Origin: Rhodospirillales bacterium
GTDB lineage: Bacteria > Pseudomonadota > Alphaproteobacteria > UBA8366 > JADFVY01
Direction of reading: 5' to 3'
Length of the DNA: 7,301 nt
NCBI GenBank assembly: GCA_024644185.1
Contig: JAHELM010000112.1
Location: forward strand, 1 to 7,301
Position numbers and translations under genes: made by a program
Shown here: one piece after another, positions 1-6,386 of the stretch
Numbering within the stretch: the first letter of the stretch is position 1
Layout: every line of letters begins with the position of its first letter
The notes under the pieces: generated by a model
What the model saw: the letters and a program-made list of their open reading frames with translations, nothing else
Told to the model about the DNA's origin: nothing
Databases searched by the model: none

Positions 1-366
1 GTGGAACTGCTGGCGATCGCCAAGGGGCCGGACCGCAATGCCGGGCGCGAGCGGATGCACCGCCCGGACCGCAACCCCTTCATGCTGGAGCCGCGCGATC
101 CGGTGCTGTATTTCCTGCAACGCCTGCGCGACGAGGCCCACCGCTTTGCCATCGGCTCGCACCGCACGCGCCGCGCCCAGGGCATCGCCGCCTCGCCGCT
201 GGACGAGATTCCCGGCATCGGCGCGCGGCGCAAGAAGGCGCTGCTGCAGCATTTCGGCTCGGCCCGCGCGGTCGGCCAGGCCGGACTCGCCGATCTTCAG
301 GCGGTTGCCGGCATCAGCCTGTCGGTGGCGCGGAAAATCTATGGTCATTTCCATGATGACGGGTAG
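1..366 (+). CDS. uvrC: UvrABC excinuclease subunit C, C-terminal part (5' end outside window)
   Basis: This is the last 121 codons of UvrC, the nuclease subunit that makes both incisions around a lesion in UvrABC nucleotide excision repair. The reading frame is already open at base 1, so the GTG there is an internal valine codon rather than a start. The fragment opens with the conserved LLAIAKGPDRNAGRE stretch at the end of the RNase H-like endonuclease domain. It continues with LRDEAHRFA, whose histidine (residue 47 of the fragment) matches the catalytic histidine of the 5' nuclease site known in the family. Residues about 67-118 (LDEIPGIGARRKKALLQHFG, then a second GISLSVARKIY helix) form the tandem helix-hairpin-helix DNA-binding domain that ends UvrC. 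The gene stops with TAG. The next gene, pgsA, starts 57 bp downstream, an order common in proteobacteria. Identification is firm; only the length is unknown. Confidence 0.95.
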   Translation: MELLAIAKGPDRNAGRERMHRPDRNPFMLEPRDPVLYFLQRLRDEAHRFAIGSHRTRRAQGIAASPLDEIPGIGARRKKALLQHFGSARAVGQAGLADLQAVAGISLSVARKIYGHFHDDG

Positions 367-423
367 AATGCGGCCACCCGCGGCCGGGCCGCGACCCAAC
401 CCCCGACACTGCGTGGGACAGCG

Positions 424-1011
424 ATGCTGAACAGCCTGCCAAATTTGTTGACCATCTCGCGGATTCTGCTGATTCCGCTGATCGTCGGGATGTTCTGGGT
501 TCCCGGCGACACGGCGCGCTGGGTGACGATGGCCTTGTTCGTCGTCGCCGGGGTCACCGATTATCTGGACGGCGTCGCGGCGCGCAGCCTGGGCAGGATT
601 TCCAGCCTGGGCCGCTTCCTCGACCCGGTCGCCGACAAGCTGCTGGTCGCCGCGATCCTGATGATGCTGGTCGGTTTCGACAACGTGCGCGGCCTGGTGA
701 TTCTGCCGGCGCTGGTCATCCTGTGCCGCGAGATCATGGTGTCGGGCCTGCGCGAATTCCTCGCCAGCATCAAGGTCGGCATGCCGGTCAGCAAGCTGGC
801 CAAGTGGAAGACCACGGCGCAGATGGTGGCGCTGGGTTTCCTGATCGTCGGCGACGCCGGGCCGCTGTTCGCCGGGCTGACCACCACCTTCATCGGCGAG
901 ACGCTGCTGTGGATCGCCGCCCTGCTGACCATCGTCACCGGCTACGACTATCTGCGCGCCGGCCTGCGCCACATGGCCGCCGGGGACGAGACGCCGGGCG
1001 CCGGGGGCTGA
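424..1011 (+). CDS. pgsA: CDP-diacylglycerol--glycerol-3-phosphate 3-phosphatidyltransferase
   Basis: PgsA is an inner-membrane enzyme. It transfers the phosphatidyl group of CDP-diacylglycerol to sn-glycerol-3-phosphate, giving phosphatidylglycerophosphate, the committed step to phosphatidylglycerol and cardiolipin. The 195-residue protein has the full CDP-alcohol phosphatidyltransferase signature D46-x2-D49-G50-x2-A53-R54-x8-G63-x3-D67-x3-D71, with all metal-binding aspartates present. Hydrophobic segments near residues 8-27, 33-48, 72-85, 90-108, 133-152 and 160-178 fit the usual six membrane spans. It begins MLNSLPNLLTISRI, typical of PgsA, which supports the ATG at 424. The upstream GGGA is only a weak ribosome site. 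A 6-bp GC hairpin at 379-393 lies between uvrC and this gene but has no T run, so read-through from uvrC is likely. mobB follows after 20 bp. Membership of the wider family (for example phosphatidylcholine synthases) is less likely given the length and N-terminus. Confidence 0.95.
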   Translation: MLNSLPNLLTISRILLIPLIVGMFWVPGDTARWVTMALFVVAGVTDYLDGVAARSLGRISSLGRFLDPVADKLLVAAILMMLVGFDNVRGLVILPALVILCREIMVSGLREFLASIKVGMPVSKLAKWKTTAQMVALGFLIVGDAGPLFAGLTTTFIGETLLWIAALLTIVTGYDYLRAGLRHMAAGDETPGAGG

Positions 1012-1031
1012 CGGGCGCGGGCGCGGCTGCG

Positions 1032-1568
1032 ATGACCAAATCCGGCATGACCATCTTCGGGCTGGCGGGCTGGAGCGGCAGCGGCAAGACCACGCTGATG
1101 GCGCGGCTGCTGCCGGAGCTGGTGGCCCGCGGATTTTCCGTCTCGACCATCAAGCACGCGCACCACAATTTCGAGATCGACACGCCGGGCAAGGATTCCT
1201 TCGAACACCGGGCGGCGGGGGCCAGCGAGGTGATGATCACCGGCGGGCTGCGCTGGGCGCTGATGCACGAGAACCGCGGCGCCGCCGAACCGGGCATCGA
1301 CGATCTGCTGGGACGCATGTCGCCGGTCGATCTGGTGCTGATCGAGGGCTTCAAGCACTACACCCACCCAAAGCTGGAGGTGCACCGGCAGGCGACCGGC
1401 AAGCCGCTGCTGTGCCGCGAGGACCCGCATATCGTCGCGGTGGCCAGCGACAGCGCGATCGAGGGCCTGGCGATCCCGGTTCTCGACCTGAACGACGCCC
1501 CCGCAATCGCCGAATTCGTCATTGCCCGGACCGGCCTGACCAGGAGAGCCCGCCATGGCGCAGCTTAG
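1032..1568 (+). CDS. mobB: Molybdopterin-guanine dinucleotide biosynthesis protein B (GTP-binding)
   Basis: MobB is a small P-loop GTPase that assists MobA in attaching GMP to molybdopterin, forming the guanine dinucleotide cofactor; it is helpful rather than essential in E. coli. The 178-residue product has a Walker A loop at residues 13-20 (GWSGSGKT) and the family stretch STIKHAHHNFEIDTPGKDSFEHRAAGA at about 38-64. It also has the Walker B-like LVLIEGFK at 101-108 and a VASD nucleotide-base segment near 137-140. I chose ATG 1032, which lies 20 bp after the pgsA stop; ATG 1047 (residue 6) is a possible alternative, and neither has a strong ribosome site, which suggests coupling to pgsA translation. 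The frame stays open upstream into pgsA, but that stretch is Arg/Gly/Asp/His-rich antiparallel noise. The 3' end overlaps the moeA start by 14 bp. No mobA is in the window, so its partner must lie elsewhere. Confidence 0.92.
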   Translation: MTKSGMTIFGLAGWSGSGKTTLMARLLPELVARGFSVSTIKHAHHNFEIDTPGKDSFEHRAAGASEVMITGGLRWALMHENRGAAEPGIDDLLGRMSPVDLVLIEGFKHYTHPKLEVHRQATGKPLLCREDPHIVAVASDSAIEGLAIPVLDLNDAPAIAEFVIARTGLTRRARHGAA

Positions 1569-2811
1569 CGACGACTGCTTCGCCCAGGGCGGGGCGCTGA
1601 TGCCGCTGGACGAGGCACTGGCGCTGCTGGCCGCCCGGCTGGGGCCCGTGCGCCCGGGCGAGCCGGTGGCCCTTGCAGGCGCCGCGGGGCGCATCCTGGC
1701 GGCCGATGTCGTCGCCACGGTGAACGTGCCGCCGCACGACAATTCGGCGGTGGACGGCTACGCCGTGTTCCATGCCGACCTGTCGGCCGATGCCGAAACC
1801 CGGCTGCCGGTCACCGCCCGGGTCACCGCCGGCGAGGCGTTGGGCCGCCCGGCACGCCGCGGCGAGGCGATCCGCATCTTCACCGGGGCGCCGATGCCGG
1901 TCGGCCCGGACACGGTGATGATGCAGGAGGACTGCCGCGAGGACGGCGACCATGTGATCGTCGCCCCCGGTATCGGGAAGGGCGCCAACCGGCGCCATGC
2001 CGGCGAGGACGTGAAGGCGGGCGACGCGGTGCTGCGGCGCGGCCACCGGCTGAACCCGCAGGATGTCGGCCTGGCCGCCGGCATCGGCATGACCGCGCTG
2101 GAGGTTTACGCCCCCTTGCGCGTCGCCGTGTTTTCCACCGGCAACGAGGTGTGCGAGCCGGGGACCGCGTTGCGGCCCGGCGCCATTTACGATTCCAACC
2201 GCTATTCGCTGATCGCCGCGGTGACCCGGCTGGGCTGCCCGGTCAGCGATCTGGGCATCCTGCCCGACCGACCGGCGGCGATCCGCGACGCGCTGGCGGC
2301 GGCGGCCGGCAGCCACGACCTGATCCTGACCTCGGGCGGCGTGTCGACCGGCGACGAGGACCACGTCAAGGCGGCGGTCGAGGCCAATGGCAGCCTGCAT
2401 TTCTGGCGCCTGGCGATCAAGCCGGGGCGGCCGGTGGCCATGGGCCAGGTGCGGGGCACGCCGATCGTCGGCCTGCCCGGCAATCCGGGCGCGGCGCTGG
2501 TAACCTTCCTGCTGGTCGCCCGGCCGATCCTGCTGCTGCTGGCGGGCGCCGGATACAGGCCGCCGCACCGCTTCCGCGTGCCGGCCGGCTTCGACTACCG
2601 CAAGAAGGAAGGGCGGCGGGAATTCGTGCGGGCGCAACTGGTGCCCGGGCCGGACGGCGCGCCGGTGGCCATCAAGCACGGCAAGAGCGGCGCCGGGATC
2701 CTGTCCTCCATGGTCAGCGCCGACGGGCTGGTGGACTTGGGCCCCGAGGTGACCTATCTGGAGTCGGGAAGCACGGTGGATTTCCTGCCGTTCAGCGAGG
2801 TTCTGTCATGA
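1555..2811 (+). CDS. moeA: Molybdopterin molybdenumtransferase MoeA
   Basis: MoeA inserts molybdate into adenylylated molybdopterin, producing the mature molybdenum cofactor in the cytoplasm. The 418-residue protein is full length for the family. It shows PPHDNSAVDGYAV at 59-71 (domain I/III hinge, D62 aligning with E. coli D59), IFTGAPMPVGPDTVMMQED at 108-126, and STGNEV at 194-199. DSNRYSL is at 213-219, LTSGGVSTGDEDHVK at 258-272, KPGRPVAMG at 289-297 and GLPGNPGAALVTFLL at 306-320. E198, D238 and D269 align at a constant offset of ten with E. coli active-site residues E188, D228 and D259. The last ~80 residues form the beta-barrel domain IV. An AGGAG at 1542-1546, eight bases before the ATG, fixes the start and makes this one of the best ribosome sites in the block. 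It overlaps mobB upstream and moaD downstream (ATGA), so the genes are very probably co-translated. Confidence 0.96.
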   Translation: MAQLSDDCFAQGGALMPLDEALALLAARLGPVRPGEPVALAGAAGRILAADVVATVNVPPHDNSAVDGYAVFHADLSADAETRLPVTARVTAGEALGRPARRGEAIRIFTGAPMPVGPDTVMMQEDCREDGDHVIVAPGIGKGANRRHAGEDVKAGDAVLRRGHRLNPQDVGLAAGIGMTALEVYAPLRVAVFSTGNEVCEPGTALRPGAIYDSNRYSLIAAVTRLGCPVSDLGILPDRPAAIRDALAAAAGSHDLILTSGGVSTGDEDHVKAAVEANGSLHFWRLAIKPGRPVAMGQVRGTPIVGLPGNPGAALVTFLLVARPILLLLAGAGYRPPHRFRVPAGFDYRKKEGRREFVRAQLVPGPDGAPVAIKHGKSGAGILSSMVSADGLVDLGPEVTYLESGSTVDFLPFSEVLS

Positions 2812-3059
2812 GGGTTCTGTATTTCGCCTGGTTGCGCCAGCGCATCGGCACCGGCGAGGAGAAGGTCGAACCGCCGGCCGAGGTGCGCGACGTCGCCGGG
2901 CTGATCGCCTGGCTGCGCCAGCGCGGGCCGGGCCACGCGGCGGCGCTGGCCGACATCTCGGCGATCCGGATCGCCATCAACCAGGAATTCGCGGGGCCGG
3001 ACGCGGCGATCCGTCCCGGCGACGAGGTTGCGCTGTTCCCGCCGATGACCGGGGGCTGA
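2808..3059 (+). CDS. moaD: Molybdopterin synthase small subunit (sulfur carrier) MoaD
   Basis: MoaD is a ubiquitin-fold sulfur carrier. Its C-terminal glycine is adenylylated and thiocarboxylated, then donates sulfur to cyclic pyranopterin monophosphate inside the MoaD/MoaE heterotetramer. The product is 83 residues, close to the 81 of E. coli MoaD. It starts MRVLYFAWLRQRIG, a typical beta-grasp opening (YFA-x-LR), and has INQEF and RPGDEVALFPPMTGG at the end, with the obligatory terminal Gly-Gly exposed. The ATG overlaps the moeA stop as ATGA, with GAGG about seven bases upstream, which points to translational coupling. moaE follows after only three bases. Among the beta-grasp carriers, ThiS is excluded by length and by the adjacent moaE. 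Confidence 0.95.
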   Translation: MRVLYFAWLRQRIGTGEEKVEPPAEVRDVAGLIAWLRQRGPGHAAALADISAIRIAINQEFAGPDAAIRPGDEVALFPPMTGG

Positions 3060-3062
3060 GCC

Positions 3063-3533
3063 ATGGCGGTGCGCGTCCAGCGCGAGGATTTCGACGTCGG
3101 CGCCGAACTCGCCGCGCTGACCGCCGGCCGCGCCGATATCGGCGGGGTGGCAACATTCCTGGGCCTGGTGCGCGACACGGCCGGCGGCCAGACCGTCGGC
3201 GCGATGACGCTGGAACACTATCCCGGCATGACCGAGAAGCTGCTGGCCGAGATCGAGGCCGAGGCGCGCGACCGCTGGCCGCTGGACGCGACGCTGATTG
3301 TCCACCGCTACGGCCGGCTGGAACCGGGCGACCGCATCGTGCTGGTCGCCACCGCCAGCGCCCACCGCCAGGCGGCGCTGGAGTCATGCGCCTTCCTGAT
3401 CGACTGGCTGAAGACCAGGGCGCCGTTCTGGAAGCTGGAAGAAACCGCGAAGGGCGGTCACTGGGTCGAGGCCAGGGAGAGCGACGACGCGGCCGCCGCC
3501 CGCTGGGGCAAGTCCGACAAGCCGGCCCGGTAG
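3063..3533 (+). CDS. moaE: Molybdopterin synthase catalytic subunit MoaE
   Basis: MoaE is the catalytic large subunit of molybdopterin synthase and converts cyclic pyranopterin monophosphate to molybdopterin using MoaD thiocarboxylate. The 156-residue protein is of normal length. It carries GGVATFLGLVRDTAGG at 27-42, LEHYPGMTEK at 50-59, HRYGRLEPGD at 81-90, SAHR at 99-102 (the conserved His-Arg pair), LKTRAPFWKLE at 116-126 and WVEARESD at 134-141. Lysines 117 and 124 match the two catalytic lysines K119 and K126 of E. coli MoaE, with the same spacing of seven. The start ATG is three bases after the moaD stop, with a GGGGG run just upstream. It is the last gene of the rightward block; the next gene is convergent and begins its stop codon 24 bp away, with no clear terminator between them. 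Confidence 0.96.
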   Translation: MAVRVQREDFDVGAELAALTAGRADIGGVATFLGLVRDTAGGQTVGAMTLEHYPGMTEKLLAEIEAEARDRWPLDATLIVHRYGRLEPGDRIVLVATASAHRQAALESCAFLIDWLKTRAPFWKLEETAKGGHWVEARESDDAAAARWGKSDKPAR

Positions 3534-3557
3534 TGCAGTCGGGAACCCGCCCACCCC

Positions 3558-5147
3558 TTACCGCCGCTGCTTGCGCCAGCGGTCCAGGGTGTCGGTAATG
3601 AAATCCGGGCCTTCCGAATCGTCCTGCCAGTCGCGCGAGAACAGGGCGCCGCCGCTGCGTGGCTGATGCGCGTCGCTGAGCGGTTGCAGACGCACCCGCA
3701 TCGGCACGGTCACGCCCTCGCCGACGATCACCGCCTCGCGCGTGCGCAGCGAGGGCAGCGCGGCCAGCAGGCCGAAGCCGCTTTCCGGCATGGCCCGGCG
3801 CACGAAGTCCTGGTCGCGCTGGTTGTTCATGCGCAGCGCGATGAAGGTGTTGCACTGGGCCAGGATGGTTTCCGACAGATCCGACGGGCGCTGGCTGACC
3901 AGGCACAGCGAGACGCCGTATTTGCGGCCCTCGCGGGCGATCTGGGCGATCGCCCGGCGGGTCGGGCCGAAGCCCAGCGCCGGGTCGTGCGGCACATAGC
4001 GATGCGCCTCCTCACAGACCAGCAGCAGCGGCAGCGCCCGGTCGCGCACGCTCCACACCGCGAAGTCGAAGATCAGCCGGCACATCACCGACACCACCAC
4101 GTCGACCACGTCGGAAGGCACGCCCGACAGGTCGACGGCGGCGATCGGCTTGCCGTCGACGGGAATGCGCATGATGCCGCCGACGATATCGGCCAGCGAA
4201 TCGCGCACCAGCAGACCGGAGAACATGAAGGCGAAGCGGCGGTCGTCGCGCAGGTTTTCCATCCGCGCCTTGATCCGCAGATAGGGCCGCGCGGCCTCGG
4301 GGTTGTTGTAGCGCCCGGCCTCCTCGTCGATCAGGTAGATCAGGTCGCCCAGCCGGTAGGGCACCGGCGTGTCCACGGTGATCCCGGCATTGCCCGGCGT
4401 GTTCTCGGCGCCATTGAAGCGCAGCTTTGCGGTCAGCACGTTGCGCTTGAGGATCAGCGCCTGCACCAGCCCGTCCTCGTCGTCGCGGCCAACCAGAACC
4501 GCCGTCAATTCCTCGAAATTCAGCAGCCAATAGGGCAGATGGATGGTCTCGGGGTTGAGCACCGCCACCTGCCCCTCGAAGGCGGCGGCATATTCGTTGT
4601 GCGGGTCGATCAGGACGATATGGCCGTTGGGGTGTTCGTCCAGCAGCCGGCGCAGGATCAGCGCCACGGCGCAGGACTTGCCGGAGCCGGTGGTGCCGAG
4701 CACGGCGAAATGTTTGCCCAGCAGTTCGTCGGTCAGCACATAGGCGGGCAGGTTCTCGTCCTGGAAGACCGTGCCGATCCGCAGATTCGAGGCGGCCGGG
4801 CGGGCGTAGACCTGGGCCAGTTCCATCGGCGTTGCCAGGGCCAGCGCATCGCCCAGGGCGGGATAGGCGGAGACGCCGCGCTGGAACGGCCGCAGGCCGG
4901 GCTTGCGCGGATCGCCGGTCGCCTCGCCCAGCAGGTCCAGCTCCACCAGCCGGGCCGGCGCGCCGTCGGACAGGCGGGTTCCGGTAACGATGCCGTAGAC
5001 GGTCGAGCCCGCCAGGTCGACCTTCAGCACCGCGCCGACGCGGGCAGGCCGGTCGCCGGCGCCGGATTCGGCGCCCGCGAGATGGCCGATCATGGCCGCC
5101 CCGGACACGCTGACCACATGGCCCAGCACCGCTTTTCGATCGCTCAT
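3558..5147 (-). CDS. HerA/DUF87-type hexameric DNA translocase-like ATPase
   Basis: This is a 529-residue ATPase of the HerA-FtsK superfamily (DUF87 and HAS-barrel type). HerA proteins form hexameric rings that pump or unwind double-stranded DNA and usually work with a nuclease such as NurA; archaeal versions act in end resection and some bacterial versions in phage defence. The N-terminal ~100 residues fit a HAS-barrel. The Walker A motif GTTGSGKS is at 151-158, VLIDPHNEYAAAF at about 178-190, and the Walker B motif LLLVCEEAH at 374-382 with tandem acidic residues E379/E380. A sensor-like SQRP is at 418-421, followed by the family block CNTFIALRMNNQRDQDFV. The start is the ATG at 5147, preceded at five bases by GGGGAG (5153-5158); an in-frame TTG at 5162 would add five residues but lacks such a site. 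No nuclease or partner gene lies next to it here, so the pathway cannot be assigned. The family call is firm; the biological role is open. Confidence 0.88.
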   Translation of the reverse strand: MSDRKAVLGHVVSVSGAAMIGHLAGAESGAGDRPARVGAVLKVDLAGSTVYGIVTGTRLSDGAPARLVELDLLGEATGDPRKPGLRPFQRGVSAYPALGDALALATPMELAQVYARPAASNLRIGTVFQDENLPAYVLTDELLGKHFAVLGTTGSGKSCAVALILRRLLDEHPNGHIVLIDPHNEYAAAFEGQVAVLNPETIHLPYWLLNFEELTAVLVGRDDEDGLVQALILKRNVLTAKLRFNGAENTPGNAGITVDTPVPYRLGDLIYLIDEEAGRYNNPEAARPYLRIKARMENLRDDRRFAFMFSGLLVRDSLADIVGGIMRIPVDGKPIAAVDLSGVPSDVVDVVVSVMCRLIFDFAVWSVRDRALPLLLVCEEAHRYVPHDPALGFGPTRRAIAQIAREGRKYGVSLCLVSQRPSDLSETILAQCNTFIALRMNNQRDQDFVRRAMPESGFGLLAALPSLRTREAVIVGEGVTVPMRVRLQPLSDAHQPRSGGALFSRDWQDDSEGPDFITDTLDRWRKQRR

Positions 5148-5152
5148 CCCCG

Positions 5153-5158
5153 CTCCCC
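5153..5158 (-). promoter_or_regulatory. Ribosome binding site of the HerA-like gene
   Basis: On the minus strand the sequence GGGGAG lies five bases before the ATG at 5147. It is a near-consensus Shine-Dalgarno element and decides between this ATG and the in-frame TTG fifteen bases further upstream, which would begin before the site. Confidence 0.7.
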
Positions 5159-5198
5159 GCAACCCGAACGATATGGTTCCCTGGATTCATTGCACGCG

Positions 5199-5212
5199 CC
5201 GCGTTAACGCGG
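5199..5212. repeat. 14-bp perfect palindrome upstream of the HerA-like gene
   Basis: CCGCGTTAACGCGG is a perfect, gapless palindrome centred about 58 bp before the ATG of the HerA-like gene. This position suits an operator near a promoter, although no convincing -35/-10 pair is visible around it. The gapless form argues against a transcript hairpin. Its function is not established; it is reported as a sequence fact. Confidence 0.5.
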
Positions 5213-5263
5213 GCTTACCGGCGGGGCGGGAAACCGCGCGCGGGTCGTCGTCCTCGCGACCTG

Positions 5264-5301
5264 AAAACGATCGGGGCCGGAGCGCTGCCGCCCCGGCCCC
5301 G
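5264..5301 (-). terminator. Rho-independent-like terminator after ilvE
   Basis: A perfect 9-bp GC-rich stem (5272-5280 pairing with 5293-5301, CGGGGCCGG with CCGGCCCCG) encloses a 12-base loop. Reading on the minus strand it begins 22 bases after the ilvE stop and is followed by ATCGTTTTC, with a short T run at 5264-5267. The stem is strong but the T tract is short and starts four bases after it, so termination may be partial. It separates ilvE from the HerA-like gene on the same strand. Confidence 0.6.
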
Positions 5302-5323
5302 GTGGTCCCGCGCGGTCGTTCGA

Positions 5324-6223
5324 TCAGGCCGCGGTCTTGGTCAGCGGCACCGGGCGGCGGACCTCGGCGTCGTAGTCGTCCATCAGGGTCTTGGTGAGCT
5401 GGCCCGGCGTGAAGCGGTAGTCACCGATCTCGCGCACCGGCGTCACCTCGACGGCGGTGCCGCACAGGAACACCTCGGCCGCCCTGGCCAGATCCTCGGG
5501 CATGATCGCCCGTTCGATCACCTCGATCTGGCGGGCCTTGGCCAGCGCGATGACGGTGCGCCGGGTGATGCCGTCCAGGAAGCAGTCGGGCGTCGGCGTG
5601 TGCAGCTTGCCGTCGATCGCCAGGAAGATATTGGCGCCGGTCGCCTCGGCGATCTGGCCGCGCCAGTCGAGCATCAGCGCGTCGTTGAAGCCCTCGCGCT
5701 CGGCCTTGTGCTTGGACAGCGTGCAGATCATGTAGAGCCCGGCCGCCTTGGATTTCGACGGCGCGGTGCGCGGATCGGGGCGGCGCCAGTCGGAAACCTG
5801 CATGCGGATGCCCTGCATGCGCGCCTCGGCGCTGAAATAGGCCGGCCATTCCCAGGCGGCGATGGCCAGGTGGATCTTCGATTTCTGCGCCGAGACACCC
5901 ATCATTTCCGAGCCGCGCCAGGCGATCGGCCGGACATAGCCGTCCTTGATGCCCTGTGCCGCCACCACCTGCCGGCAGGCCTCGTCGATCTGTTCGACGG
6001 TGAAGGGAATGGCGAAATCCAGCATCCGCGCCGAGTCGTGCAGGCGTCTGGTATGCTCGGTCAGCTTGAAGATGCGGCCCTCATAGACGCGCTCGCCCTC
6101 GAATACCGCCGAGGCGTAATGCAGCGCGTGCGACAGGACGTGCAGCCTGGCGTCCTTCCAGTCGATCATCTCGCCATCGAACCAGATGGAACCCGGGCGG
6201 TCGTCGAAGGGCATCATGGACAT
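5324..6223 (-). CDS. ilvE: Branched-chain amino acid aminotransferase
   Basis: IlvE is a fold-type IV pyridoxal-phosphate enzyme that exchanges the amino group between glutamate and the keto acids of leucine, isoleucine and valine, the last step of their synthesis. The 299-residue protein starts MSMMPFDDRPGSIWFDGEMIDW and has HALHYASAVFEGERVY at 32-47 and EHTRRLHDSA at 56-65 (phosphate-binding arginine). SKSKAAGLY at 156-164 has the PLP lysine at K159 and Y164. IAEATGANIF at 191-200 has the ring-nitrogen contact E193, and FLCGTAVEVTPV is at 252-263. These key positions carry the same numbers as in E. coli IlvE. The start is ATG 6223; the frame stays open to a TTG at 6283, but that stretch resembles leader sequence, not the family. 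D-amino-acid transaminase and aminodeoxychorismate lyase are less likely given the length and N-terminus. It is divergent from a MarR-family gene, with shared regulatory DNA. Confidence 0.94.
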   Translation of the reverse strand: MSMMPFDDRPGSIWFDGEMIDWKDARLHVLSHALHYASAVFEGERVYEGRIFKLTEHTRRLHDSARMLDFAIPFTVEQIDEACRQVVAAQGIKDGYVRPIAWRGSEMMGVSAQKSKIHLAIAAWEWPAYFSAEARMQGIRMQVSDWRRPDPRTAPSKSKAAGLYMICTLSKHKAEREGFNDALMLDWRGQIAEATGANIFLAIDGKLHTPTPDCFLDGITRRTVIALAKARQIEVIERAIMPEDLARAAEVFLCGTAVEVTPVREIGDYRFTPGQLTKTLMDDYDAEVRRPVPLTKTAA

Positions 6224-6357
6224 TGCGGAACCCCGAAGTTTGAAGTCTTGTTGAACCCGAAGGCTGGTCGAAACCACGGCCAAACCCGTCAGATCGCGAA
6301 CGAATCCGCCTGTTTTGCGGTTGAAATTGTTCTAATCTGTCGTTTGACCCTTGCGTC

Positions 6358-6386
6358 CTGATAACATTCCATTGCATATATGTCAA
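6358..6386 (-). promoter_or_regulatory. Candidate sigma-70-type promoter of ilvE
   Basis: On the minus strand a perfect TTGACA (6386-6381) is followed after exactly 17 bases by TATCAG (6363-6358), a four-of-six match to TATAAT. Transcription would begin near 6351, leaving a leader of about 128 nt before the ilvE ATG. The local drop in GC content supports a promoter. The -35 box lies inside the inverted repeat at 6379-6399. Confidence 0.6.
6375..6380 (+). promoter_or_regulatory. Candidate -10 element of the MarR-family gene
   Basis: CATATA lies seven bases before the ATG at 6388, with TTGCGT (6351-6356) 18 bases upstream as a poor -35. No Shine-Dalgarno-like sequence precedes this ATG. If this is the -10 box, the transcript would start at or next to the A of the start codon. 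The match is weak, and an overlapping TATATG at 6377-6382 is an alternative. Confidence 0.35.

Noticed and set aside
379..393. GC-rich hairpin between uvrC and pgsA as a terminator
   Set aside because: It has a 6-bp stem with a three-base loop and is followed by ACCCAACCCCC with no T run. The genes are probably co-transcribed.
723..1031. A possible N-terminal extension of MobB reaching back into pgsA
   Set aside because: The extra residues are Arg/Asp/His/Gly-rich out-of-frame pgsA sequence. The P-loop near the N-terminus is where MobB normally starts.
1519..2679. A 386-codon open frame on the minus strand, opposite moeA
   Set aside because: Same His/Gln/Arg-rich shadow composition and no ribosome site. 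It lies opposite clear MoeA motifs.
5184..5188. GANTC (CcrM methylation) sites near the herA-like and ilvE upstream regions
   Set aside because: At this base composition a GANTC is expected every few hundred bases, so single sites near promoters carry no weight.
3666..5207. A 513-codon open frame on the plus strand, antisense to the HerA-like gene
   Set aside because: Its product is a low-complexity mix rich in His, Gln, Arg, Asp and Ala, with no domain pattern, as expected opposite a GC-rich gene. The minus-strand frame has intact Walker motifs and a ribosome site.
6224..6283. A 20-residue N-terminal extension of IlvE from an in-frame TTG
   Set aside because: It has no ribosome site. With the ATG at 6223 the key residues K159, Y164 and E193 fall at the E. 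coli positions, so the shorter form is preferred.
5600..6361. A 253-codon plus-strand frame opposite ilvE that runs into the intergenic region
   Set aside because: The composition is the mirror of the ilvE codons and it has no recognisable motif. It would also run through the ilvE promoter and leader.
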